NCBI GenBank assembly: GCA_041658245.1
Contig: JBBAAM010000002.1
Span: 110,084-174,083, forward strand
DNA: 64,000 nt
Direction: 5' to 3'
Origin: Fen-1258 sp041658245
Lineage (GTDB): Bacteria > Bacteroidota > Ignavibacteria > Ignavibacteriales > Melioribacteraceae
Shown: positions 8,816 to 17,255 of the stretch, in pieces
Layout: each line of letters starts with the position of its first letter
Position numbering within the stretch: position 1 is the stretch's first letter
Position numbers and translations under genes: made by a program
Notes under the pieces: generated by a model
The model's database searches: none
Told to the model about the DNA's origin: nothing
What the model saw: only the letters and a program-made list of their open reading frames with translations

Positions 8816-10360
8816 TTATTTTATATTACAAACAGCCGGAATACTTTCATTACTTATTCTATCCACAGCAGAAACCGCAATTACATTTAGTTCGTATTTT
8901 TTAACAACTTCTTTATCATTATCATTAATGAACTTGTATTCGGAAATTAGAGGAACTTCATAAGAAAAAGTATCGCTGTTTAAAATTATGTAATCCCACC
9001 TATTACCGTATTTGAAATAGACCACCCAGTGAAAAACTGTATTTTTATTTTCGTGTGTCCACGATATTTTAATTTTATCAATTTCTTTTGAAGTAGTAAT
9101 TTCCGGTGAGGCGAGAGGTGCATTTTTGAACCATGGAGTTCTCGGAACTAAAGCTTGTTTTTTATAAGGGCCATTTACGATAGCATCGGATAGCTCCTTG
9201 TAATTAAGTATAGGTGCAACACTCCAACACAAGTTACCCGGTGAATCAGGCAGCATTCCCCTTATAATCATTATTTGATTAATTACTTCTAAGGTATTTA
9301 ATTCGTTATTATCTCTATCAATATTGATACCTGGCCAAAAATGTCTGCCTTTCAAATTTTCATTTTTCCACCATCCTAAAAGAATTGGAAAACTTTGCGG
9401 AATGGTACTGATTTTCCAATAAAGTTGAGGCGCCCAATAATCAACCCATCCTTCATTAATCCATAATTTTGCATCGGCATATAATTTATCATATTGATCA
9501 AATCCTTCAATTGATTCCGGATGTTTAGGCCTCCAAATTCCAAACGGACTTAATCCGAACTTCACGTTCGGTTTTATTTCTTTGATGCCTTTATAAATTC
9601 TTTGAATGAAAACGTTAATACTTTCACGTCTCCAATCGGCTTTGCTTAAACTACCGCCGTTATTCAAATAATTTTTCCAACTTTCCTCATCGGGAAAATC
9701 TTCGTCATTATTATATGAAGGATATGGATAAAAATAATCGTCAAAATGAATTCCATCAATATCATATCTTTTAGTGATATCCATTACAACATTGTAAGAA
9801 TGATCTTGAACTTCCTTTTTGCTTGGATCAAGCCACCAATAACCTGATTTTAATTTTACAACCCAATCAGGGTGATTTTGAACAATTGAAAATTCGGTGA
9901 TTTCTCCTCCTTCAATATGATGCGCCCTGTAAGGATTTAACCAAACATGCAATTCCAAACCGCGCTTATGTGCTTCATCTATCCAGAATTCCAAAGGATC
10001 GTAATATGGATCGGGTGCTTTTCCCTGTTTGCCGGTTAAATAATATGACCAAGATTCAATATCACTTTTATAAAACGCATCGCATTGAGGACGTGCCTGG
10101 AATATCACAGCATTGAAATGATCATTTTTAAGTTTGTCGAGTATTCTAACTGCTTCTTTTTTTTGCTCTTCGGTTGTAAGGTCTTTTCTGCTAGGCCAAT
10201 TAATATTGGCAACTGTTGCAATCCAAGCTCCGCGAAATTCTCGTTCTACCTTAGGAGTATCCGGCAACGAATTTTCGGATTTATCAAGTTTCAAAGCAGT
10301 ACAACCTGAAATAACTATTAGTAAAACAATAACAATTTTACCAAATATTTTATTTGCCAT
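8816..10360 (-). CDS. DigH/YddW-like glycosyl hydrolase (GHL10, DUF187) lipoprotein
   Basis: A 514-residue protein with a lipoprotein signal (IVLLIVISGC, Cys20). The GHL10 barrel spans about residues 40-380, with EFRGAWIATVANINWPS at its start, FNAVIFQARPQCDAFY, LHVWLNPYRA and DIDGIHFDDYFYPYPS; the last holds the conserved acidic pair. A fibronectin-III-like domain follows (KIDKIKISWTHEN onward). Known: E. coli DigH of this family cleaves denuded peptidoglycan glycan strands, that is, strands stripped of peptides by amidases. An amidase gene lies 136 bases downstream in the same orientation, so the two could act in sequence at the envelope. It is divergent from the kinase gene at 10663, and the shared 302-base gap contains one copy of the CTAC-N8-GTAG palindrome. 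Confidence 0.82.
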   Translation of the reverse strand: MANKIFGKIVIVLLIVISGCTALKLDKSENSLPDTPKVEREFRGAWIATVANINWPSRKDLTTEEQKKEAVRILDKLKNDHFNAVIFQARPQCDAFYKSDIESWSYYLTGKQGKAPDPYYDPLEFWIDEAHKRGLELHVWLNPYRAHHIEGGEITEFSIVQNHPDWVVKLKSGYWWLDPSKKEVQDHSYNVVMDITKRYDIDGIHFDDYFYPYPSYNNDEDFPDEESWKNYLNNGGSLSKADWRRESINVFIQRIYKGIKEIKPNVKFGLSPFGIWRPKHPESIEGFDQYDKLYADAKLWINEGWVDYWAPQLYWKISTIPQSFPILLGWWKNENLKGRHFWPGINIDRDNNELNTLEVINQIMIIRGMLPDSPGNLCWSVAPILNYKELSDAIVNGPYKKQALVPRTPWFKNAPLASPEITTSKEIDKIKISWTHENKNTVFHWVVYFKYGNRWDYIILNSDTFSYEVPLISEYKFINDNDKEVVKKYELNVIAVSAVDRISNESIPAVCNIK

Positions 10361-10662
10361 AATAATTCCGTATCATATTTTATGTTAGAGGTAAAGTTAT
10401 TTCACAAAATATTCGTATCAACTAATTGGGAAGATAATTAAGGCAAGATAATTCCAACTACATAATTGGGTAGTTTTAATATTGATTTTAATATTAATTA
10501 TCTGAGGTTGGTTTTGAGTATTGTTAATTGTCGTATTGATCTTTTTCAAAAGAAATGTATATTATTTTAACATCGAAAAAACATTTATTTTTAACCGGTC
10601 TTTTAGAGAATTGAATACCGAATAGGAACATGTGAATAAATTTTTTCTCAAATCATATTTGT
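10361..10662. other. Divergent promoter region between DigH-like gene and sensor kinase gene
   Basis: A 302-base very AT-rich gap between two genes that start away from each other, so it must hold both promoters. The palindrome at 10457-10474 is the only clear structured element. TTAATATTGATTTTAATATT repeats lie at about 10476-10498. No small reading frame with a credible start was found, and no promoter hexamers are asserted because promoter rules in this group differ from E. coli. Confidence 0.5.
10457..10474. promoter_or_regulatory. Candidate operator, palindrome ACTAC-N8-GTAGT, copy 1
   Basis: ACTACATAATTGGGTAGT: inverted 5-base arms with an 8-base spacer. Two more copies with the same arms (4 of 5 at one outer base) and spacer lie at 13771-13788 and 14678-14695, each in a gap around the same two-component system. 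The position in a divergent gap would allow control of the DigH-like gene, the kinase gene, or both. The link to the LuxR-type regulator at 13940 is inference. Confidence 0.5.
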
Positions 10663-13600
10663 ATGCTTAATAGACTTAAGAAAATATTGCTTATTACTAC
10701 TTTATTTTTTCTTGCCTTTTTTAATGTGTACAAAGCGCAATATCAAAAAATCATGTTTGATAGAATTGCGAAAGAACAAGGTCTTATTCCCGGAAATGTA
10801 AATGATATTTTGCAGGATAGTATCGGTTTTGTTTGGATGGCAACAGAAAACGGATTATGCAGATACGACGGATATAACTGTGTTTATTATAAAAACGAAG
10901 TTAATGATCACAACAGTCTTAGTTACAATCATGTTTTTAGTCTCTTAGAAGACAAGAACGGAGTAATATGGGCTGGCACATTAGGAGGTGGTCTAAATAA
11001 GTTTAATAGTAAAACCGGAAAATTTAAACGGTACATACATGATCCAAATAATCTAAACTCAATAAGTAGCAATATTGTTTTTAAAGTGTACAGAGACTCA
11101 AAAGAAAGGATTTGGATTTCAACCTTAGGCGGAGGATTAAATCTCTTTGATCCGGTTAAAGAAACCTTTATTCATTACAACCATGCAAAGGAAGATTCAA
11201 ATTCAATCAGCAGTAATATGGTAAGCGCTTTATATGAAGATAAATTTAAGAATTTTTGGGTCGGAACTTTCGATGGAATGAATTTATTTATTGAAGCTGA
11301 AAAGAAATTCATACATTATAAAAATAATCCTCTCGATGAATACAGCTTAAGTCATAACCAGGTAATGGAATTTCTTGAAGATGATAAGGGACGTTTTTGG
11401 GTGGCGACTTTTGGCGGTGGTGTTGATCTGTTCGACAGAATAAAGAAGAATTTCCACAATGTTAAAAGTGATTTACATTTTCCAATTAAACCGGATAATA
11501 TGAATGTCAGAAAATTATTCGAAGATGAAGAATCTATTTGGGTGGGTACTTACAGTGGCTTGTTTAAATTTGATAAAAACACTTTCGCCAAAACCGATAT
11601 ATATTCTAATCCTAACGATCATAACACAATTAATGACAATAAAATAAGATCAATTTACAAGGATAGAACAGGTGTTGTTTGGGTTGGAACAATTGCTGGA
11701 GTAAACAAATTTGATTCGATGAAGAAAAAATTTCAAGTGATAAATTTCAACGAGAATTACAAAGCTTCGCTCGATAATCTTTATGCTATTCCTTCAAAAT
11801 ATATAACGGAAAAAATACTTTGGGCAGGACCCGGTGATTCGACCATTTACAAAAGTAAAAACAGAAAAATAAAATTTTTCGGCGAGGTCGTTTCAAAAAA
11901 AGGATTCCACACTTTTCTTTCATCAAATTTTTATTTGGACGAGAAAAATTATTTATGGGTCGGCAGCTACAACGGTATACACTATTACGATATTAAAAAA
12001 AACGAGTTTATTAATGTTCAGTATGTTGATGACGGAACTCCTTCGCAAGGTAATAATTTTGTCAAATGGTTTTATATAGATAAGAAAAATCGTTTTTGGA
12101 CTGGAACAATGGCTGGTGGTCTTAATTTGTATAATCCTGAGAAAAACATATTTAAAAAATTTAATCACTTTGAAGAAAATATTAATTCACTCGGCGATTC
12201 CAGAGTAATCTCCGTTTTTGAAGATAGCCATGGATTTTTATGGATTGGTACTTACGGTGGACTTGATGTTTATAACGAAAATGATGAAACATTTAAGCAC
12301 TACCGTGTAATTCCCAACGACAGTACATGTATTTCGAATGATAGGATTTATAATATATATGAATCAAAATCCGGTGATTTATGGATTGGTACTTATCAAG
12401 GATTAAACAGATATAACCGGGGAAAAAATAATTTTGAGCAATACAATACTAATCAAGGATTAGGTGATAATACAGTTTATAGTATTCAGGAAGATGAGAA
12501 AGGAAATTTGTGGATTAGAACAAACGACGGTATTAGTAAATTCGATCCGATAAAAAAAATATTTAAGAACTATAATACTAAGGACGGCTTACCCGGCATG
12601 GAGTTAAACGAAAATATTTATTTAAAAAATAATGATGGAAGAATGTTTTTTGGTTTTTCAAAAGGGCTGATTTCTTTTTATCCAGATGACATTAAAGACA
12701 ATCCTTACAAACCTCAAATTGCATTTACTAATCTTACAATAATGGATCAAGAAGCTAAGATGGGAGAGAACTCTCTTTTAACAAAACCGCTCAACGAATT
12801 AGAGGAAGTGGTTCTTTCTTATAAAGACAAAGTAATTAATTTCGAATTTTCTGCACTTCATTTTGCAATACCTTCTAAAAATAAATATGCGTACAAACTT
12901 GAAGGGTTTCTAGATAAATGGGTTTTTGTAGATGCAAATAATAGGAATGCAAAATTTACTAATTTGAATCCCGGTAAATATATTTTAAAAGTGATGGCTT
13001 CAAATAATGACGGTATCTGGAGCGATGTTGAACGTTCAATAACAATTATTATCACACCTCCGTATTGGGAAACTTGGTGGTTTAGGATTATTGCCATTTT
13101 ATCATTTTTGTTCGTGATATTTTTGATTTATGAAATCCGCTTAAATAGACTACTCGGAATTGAACGCACCAGATCAAGAATTGCCCGTAATCTTCACGAT
13201 GAAGTAGGAGGTACACTATCCAGTATACAATACTTTGTACGAGCAATTGAAAAAGAAATGAATAGTAGTAATTCAGAAAGTACTCCAAAATATTTGAATC
13301 TAATTCTGGAAAGTTCAGCTGATGCACAGGAAAAAATTAAAGATCTAATTTGGACTATAAATCCCGATGAAGACGGATTGGGAAAATTTTTAATAAAGTT
13401 TAACAGATACGCATCCGATTTGTTAGATGCGAAGGAAATAAATTATAATATTGAATTACCGAACGATAATTTTAATAAGACGATTTCGATGGAAAAGAGA
13501 CAGCACTTGTGGTGTATTTGCAAAGAAATTTTAACGAATATAGTCAGACATGCTCAATGCAAAAATGTAAGTATTAAATTATTTTTTAACGGGAAAACTT

Positions 13601-13767
13601 TGGATTTATCTATAGAAGATGACGGAATTGGATTTAATGAATCGGAAAAAGGATTCAGTAATGGTTTGGTTAATATTAAAAACCGTGCCGAAACTTTAAA
13701 AGCTAATTATAAATTAACAACAGCAATCAATCACGGAACAAAGTGGTTTTTCTCAATCAAAATATGA
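10663..13767 (+). CDS. Propeller-sensor histidine kinase (Reg_prop, Y_Y_Y, HisKA_3, HATPase)
   Basis: A 1034-residue inner-membrane kinase. After a signal/anchor segment come many two-component propeller repeats (for example GFVWMATENGLCRYDG, GVIWAGTLGGGLNKFN, GFLWIGTYGGLDVYN), forming a periplasmic double propeller to about residue 680, then a Y_Y_Y domain to about 795. One transmembrane helix follows (WWFRIIAILSFLFVIFLIYEI). The kinase core has the phospho-acceptor His845 in ARNLHDEVGG (HisKA_3 type), an N box in KEILTNIVRHAQ and a GIGF box. Unlike Bacteroides hybrid sensors, the regulator is a separate protein, encoded at 13940. In this family such propellers sense carbohydrate fragments in the periplasm; here the neighbours suggest wall glycan fragments, which is inference. 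Confidence 0.88.
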   Translation: MLNRLKKILLITTLFFLAFFNVYKAQYQKIMFDRIAKEQGLIPGNVNDILQDSIGFVWMATENGLCRYDGYNCVYYKNEVNDHNSLSYNHVFSLLEDKNGVIWAGTLGGGLNKFNSKTGKFKRYIHDPNNLNSISSNIVFKVYRDSKERIWISTLGGGLNLFDPVKETFIHYNHAKEDSNSISSNMVSALYEDKFKNFWVGTFDGMNLFIEAEKKFIHYKNNPLDEYSLSHNQVMEFLEDDKGRFWVATFGGGVDLFDRIKKNFHNVKSDLHFPIKPDNMNVRKLFEDEESIWVGTYSGLFKFDKNTFAKTDIYSNPNDHNTINDNKIRSIYKDRTGVVWVGTIAGVNKFDSMKKKFQVINFNENYKASLDNLYAIPSKYITEKILWAGPGDSTIYKSKNRKIKFFGEVVSKKGFHTFLSSNFYLDEKNYLWVGSYNGIHYYDIKKNEFINVQYVDDGTPSQGNNFVKWFYIDKKNRFWTGTMAGGLNLYNPEKNIFKKFNHFEENINSLGDSRVISVFEDSHGFLWIGTYGGLDVYNENDETFKHYRVIPNDSTCISNDRIYNIYESKSGDLWIGTYQGLNRYNRGKNNFEQYNTNQGLGDNTVYSIQEDEKGNLWIRTNDGISKFDPIKKIFKNYNTKDGLPGMELNENIYLKNNDGRMFFGFSKGLISFYPDDIKDNPYKPQIAFTNLTIMDQEAKMGENSLLTKPLNELEEVVLSYKDKVINFEFSALHFAIPSKNKYAYKLEGFLDKWVFVDANNRNAKFTNLNPGKYILKVMASNNDGIWSDVERSITIIITPPYWETWWFRIIAILSFLFVIFLIYEIRLNRLLGIERTRSRIARNLHDEVGGTLSSIQYFVRAIEKEMNSSNSESTPKYLNLILESSADAQEKIKDLIWTINPDEDGLGKFLIKFNRYASDLLDAKEINYNIELPNDNFNKTISMEKRQHLWCICKEILTNIVRHAQCKNVSIKLFFNGKTLDLSIEDDGIGFNESEKGFSNGLVNIKNRAETLKANYKLTTAINHGTKWFFSIKI

Positions 13768-13770
13768 TAT

Positions 13771-13788
13771 TCTACATTTGTGGGTAGT
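13771..13788. promoter_or_regulatory. Candidate operator, palindrome CTAC-N8-GTAG, copy 2
   Basis: TCTACATTTGTGGGTAGT, four bases after the kinase stop codon and 151 bases before the regulator start. It shares CTACAT and GGGTAGT with copy 1. The rest of this 172-base gap holds a short hairpin (GCGAC at 13796-13800, GTCGC at 13803-13807) and an AT-rich leader. The gap suggests that the regulator has its own promoter. Confidence 0.5.
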
Positions 13789-13939
13789 GCATAGCGCGAC
13801 AAGTCGCAATGGTTGATGTTTGATGGAAAATGGAAAATGGGAAAAATTATTTAAAAATATCTTGACACAAAAAACAAAAAGTTAACTGACAATACTATAT
13901 AATTATTAGAATTTTCAATTTCGTAGAAAAAAATACTAA

Positions 13940-14578
13940 ATGATAAAAGTAACAATCATAGAAGATAATGTTTTTGCAAGGACAGCCTGGGAAACAGCAC
14001 TAAGTTCTGAAAAAGATTTTCTGGTGCTGGATTCATTCAGTTCTTGCGAAGAAGCTATCAAATCAGAATCTATTAAAAAATGTGATGTTATATTGTTGGA
14101 TATCGGGTTACCGGGTATTTCCGGAATTGAAGGAGCAGAAATATTCAGCAGTATTAACAATAATGTTTTGATAATAATGATCTCAATTCAAGATGATGAT
14201 AAAAGTATTTTTGGTTCCCTTCAAGCCGGGGCTGTCGGATATTTGCATAAATCTGTTTCACCTGAAGAATTAATTGATTCTATCCGATTGGCTGTAAAAG
14301 GAGGATCACCGATGACTCCTCAAATTGCCCGGAAAGTTCTGAAATCATTTCACAAATTTAAACCAAGATATACTGAAGATAATCTTACGGAAAAAGAAAC
14401 AACAATATTAAATTTACTTTCAGAAGGAAAATCATACAAAAAAATTGCTGAAGAGATATTTCTTTCTGTGGACGGTGTAAAATATCATATCCGAAGCATA
14501 TATGAAAAACTTCATGTTCATAGTCGGGCTGAAGCAGTTAACAAAGGACAAAAGTTGAAAATTCTTTCAAAGTTGTAA
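13940..14578 (+). CDS. NarL/LuxR-family response regulator
   Basis: A 212-residue two-domain regulator. The receiver domain (residues 1-120) has the acidic pair in IIEDN, phospho-acceptor Asp54 in VILLDIGLPG, and the conserved Lys in LHKSV. The C-terminal LuxR-type helix-turn-helix (about 145-205) includes LTEKETTILNLLSEGKSYKK and the recognition region VDGVKYHIRSIYEKL. It follows the propeller kinase with a 172-base gap and is the obvious partner. NarL-type regulators bind as dimers to inverted repeats, which agrees with the CTAC-N8-GTAG palindromes on both sides. It likely controls the secreted glycosidase and uptake genes that start at 14770. Confidence 0.88.
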   Translation: MIKVTIIEDNVFARTAWETALSSEKDFLVLDSFSSCEEAIKSESIKKCDVILLDIGLPGISGIEGAEIFSSINNNVLIIMISIQDDDKSIFGSLQAGAVGYLHKSVSPEELIDSIRLAVKGGSPMTPQIARKVLKSFHKFKPRYTEDNLTEKETTILNLLSEGKSYKKIAEEIFLSVDGVKYHIRSIYEKLHVHSRAEAVNKGQKLKILSKL

Positions 14579-14677
14579 TAATTTTATTTCTTCTTTAATA
14601 ATTATTTGTATTCTATTTATAGAACGCACAAATTCATTTTGTATTGATATTATTGTTTGGTTTTAAAAATTTGTAAA

Positions 14678-14695
14678 ACTACACATTAGTGTAGT
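14678..14695. promoter_or_regulatory. Candidate operator, palindrome ACTAC-N8-GTAGT, copy 3
   Basis: ACTACACATTAGTGTAGT: seven-base perfect arms (ACTACAC/GTGTAGT) around ATTA, the most symmetric copy, 75 bases upstream of the T9SS-secreted DigH-like gene. This would place regulator binding near a promoter for the secreted glycosidase and the uptake genes behind it. Confidence 0.55.
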
Positions 14696-14769
14696 GAAAA
14701 TAAGTTTGATTGTTCACAAATTAATTTTGTATTTCAGTTTTAAATGAATCTTTAAATTTAACTTGCAAA

Positions 14770-17127
14770 ATGAAAAGAATAGTCTATTCAGTTTCTATTG
14801 TATTACTATTACAAACGATTACTATTTTAGCGCAATCTTCAAATCCTAAGAGAGAGTTTAGAGGAGCCTGGATAGCAACTGTTGCAAATATTGACTGGCC
14901 TTCTACAACCGGATTACCCATTGAAACTCTAAAGAAACAACTCACTGATTTACTTGATGCCGTAAAGGATGCAAATTTAAATGCAGTTTTTTTCCAGGTA
15001 CGACCCGAATGTGATGCGCTATATAAATCATCAATTGAACCATGGTCATATTGGATTACTGGAACTCAAGGAGTTCCCCCAGCAGGAGATTTTGATCCTC
15101 TGAAATTTGCTATTGATGAAGCTCATAAAAGAGGTATTGAACTTCACGCCTGGTTAAATCCTTATAGAGCAAGACAAGTTAGCGTCTATACTCGGGCTGC
15201 TAATCATGTAACAAATTTACACCCGGATTGGATTTTAAAATTTGGGAATCTCTATCTTCTTGATCCCGGGATGCCTCAAGTTAGAAATTATAATGTAAGC
15301 GTGATTGTTGATATTATTAATAAGTATGATGTTGATGGAATTCATTTTGATGATTACTTTTATCCCTACCCGCCGGATCAAATCTCAAATCAAGATGCAG
15401 CTACGTTTGCTGCTTTTCCAAGAGGATTTACAAATATCGGGGACTGGAGAAGAGATAATGTAAATATTCAAATGAAGGCAATTAGCGATACAATAAAAGC
15501 AATTAACCCCAGAATTAAGTTCGGTATCAGTCCCTTCGGTATCTGGAAAAATGGTGTCCCATCTGGAATTACCGGCATGGATGCATATAGTGTTATTTAT
15601 GCAGATCCAATTGTTTGGCTTAAACAAAAAACAGTAGATTATATTATTCCGCAATTATATTGGAGAATTGGAGGAAGCCAGGATTATAATAAACTTATGC
15701 CTTGGTGGGCTGATTCTGCAAAACAATATGGAAGACATTTTTATTCCGGTAATATTTATGGAAGCTATACTACTTCTGAATTACCTAACCAATTAAAAGC
15801 AAATAGAAGCAATAGCAAAACAAACGGTATCGTTTTATTTAGCGCTAAACACATTCCAAGTAATACATTAAGTTTTACTGACTCACTTAAAAATAAATAC
15901 TTTACTAATCCGGCATTAATACCGGGAATGGATTGGAAAGATCAAGTAAAACCGAATCCACCAGAAAATTTAAGATACGATAAATTAGCGAATGCTAGAG
16001 GAGACGGGTTGTTTTGGAATGCACCTTCAAGAGCATCCGATGGTGATGTTGCCTCAATGTATGCGGTTTATAAGTTTAATTTTCCTTTTGTTAATCCATC
16101 TGATCTTGAAAATTCTACTTATCTAAATAATATTGTTGGAACACCATATGCCGCATTAAAGACTAATGATGTATCTAGAACTATGTACTTTGCGGTTACT
16201 TCTTTAGATAAAAATTATAATGAAAGTACGATGAGTTTAGTTGTTCCGGTTCAAGTTACTATTCCCGGTAAACCATTGCTTATTTCTCCAGCTGACTTAG
16301 CAATTAATCAAAAAGATACTGTTAAGTTGGTTTGGGAAAACACCCTTCATTCGAATTATAATAGACTGCAAATAGCAACAGATAAAAATTTTACAAATTT
16401 GATAGTCAATCAGAACAGCATTGTGGATACATTTAAAACAGTAACAAATTTAAATGGACTCTCTACTTATTATTGGAGAATTACAGCATCAAATTTAGCA
16501 GGAGAAAGTATTTTTTCTGATGTTCGAAGTTTTTCTACTGGATTTCCTGTTCCTCCTCAATTATTGTTACCAATAGATAAATCATATCTCTCAGCTATAA
16601 CTACAAAGTTAGTTTGGAAAAAATCACAAACCGCTGTAAAATATAGACTTCAATTAGCGGAAGGGTTGTCAATTGTACCATCAATAACAATTCTCGATAC
16701 AGTTGTTACCGATACTTCCTTAACAGTCAGCAAATTAAAAGATAAGAAATTCTATACTTGGTCGGTTAAGGCAGTTAATGATTTCGGCTCAAGTGCGTTA
16801 GCAAATGTATTCAAATTTAATACTGGTACTTCTACAGGTATAGAAGATGATGTATCAATACCAACATCATATGTATTGAATCAAAATTATCCTAATCCTT
16901 TTAATCCAAATACAATAATTTCATTTTTTATTCCCGAAAACGGATTTACTGTTATTAAAATTTACAATCTGTTAGGGCAAAGGGTTGGAGAATTAATAAA
17001 TAAATATTTAAGTACAGGCTCTTATTCAGTTGAATTTAATGCTGAAAATCAACCGAGTGGAATTTATATCTATGTATTGCACTCGGGTTCCCAAATTTTA
17101 AGTAAAAAAATGTTGCTGATTAAGTAA
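14770..17127 (+). CDS. T9SS-secreted DigH-like glycosyl hydrolase (GHL10) with FN3 domains
   Basis: A 785-residue secreted paralogue of the lipoprotein at 8816. A signal peptide (ending ITILAQ) is followed by the GHL10 barrel to about residue 370: EFRGAWIATVANIDWPS, LNAVFFQVRPECDALY, LHAWLNPYRARQ and VDGIHFDDYFYPYP, with the acidic pair kept. Then come two or three fibronectin-III-like domains (about 400-690) and a T9SS sorting domain at the end (QNYPNPFNPNTIISFFIPE to LSKKMLLIK). It should therefore act on or outside the cell surface rather than in the periplasm. Family knowledge points to denuded peptidoglycan strands, though another glycan cannot be excluded. It starts 191 bases after the regulator gene and is the first of six plus-strand genes. 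Confidence 0.83.
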   Translation: MKRIVYSVSIVLLLQTITILAQSSNPKREFRGAWIATVANIDWPSTTGLPIETLKKQLTDLLDAVKDANLNAVFFQVRPECDALYKSSIEPWSYWITGTQGVPPAGDFDPLKFAIDEAHKRGIELHAWLNPYRARQVSVYTRAANHVTNLHPDWILKFGNLYLLDPGMPQVRNYNVSVIVDIINKYDVDGIHFDDYFYPYPPDQISNQDAATFAAFPRGFTNIGDWRRDNVNIQMKAISDTIKAINPRIKFGISPFGIWKNGVPSGITGMDAYSVIYADPIVWLKQKTVDYIIPQLYWRIGGSQDYNKLMPWWADSAKQYGRHFYSGNIYGSYTTSELPNQLKANRSNSKTNGIVLFSAKHIPSNTLSFTDSLKNKYFTNPALIPGMDWKDQVKPNPPENLRYDKLANARGDGLFWNAPSRASDGDVASMYAVYKFNFPFVNPSDLENSTYLNNIVGTPYAALKTNDVSRTMYFAVTSLDKNYNESTMSLVVPVQVTIPGKPLLISPADLAINQKDTVKLVWENTLHSNYNRLQIATDKNFTNLIVNQNSIVDTFKTVTNLNGLSTYYWRITASNLAGESIFSDVRSFSTGFPVPPQLLLPIDKSYLSAITTKLVWKKSQTAVKYRLQLAEGLSIVPSITILDTVVTDTSLTVSKLKDKKFYTWSVKAVNDFGSSALANVFKFNTGTSTGIEDDVSIPTSYVLNQNYPNPFNPNTIISFFIPENGFTVIKIYNLLGQRVGELINKYLSTGSYSVEFNAENQPSGIYIYVLHSGSQILSKKMLLIK

Positions 17128-17255
17128 AATTTCGTTTTATTAAAACGATTATTAATAAACATTGATTCTATTTGATAAAAAATGTAATGTAAATCCTCCA
17201 TTAAGTTAGTTAATTAAATATGAATTATTATTCTGAAATTTAGGAGATTTTGAAT

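Noticed and set aside
13862..13905. Sigma-70 style promoter TTGACA with TATAAT before the first response regulator
   Set aside because: The two boxes are about 31 bases apart, too far for a standard promoter, and promoter rules in this group differ from E. coli.
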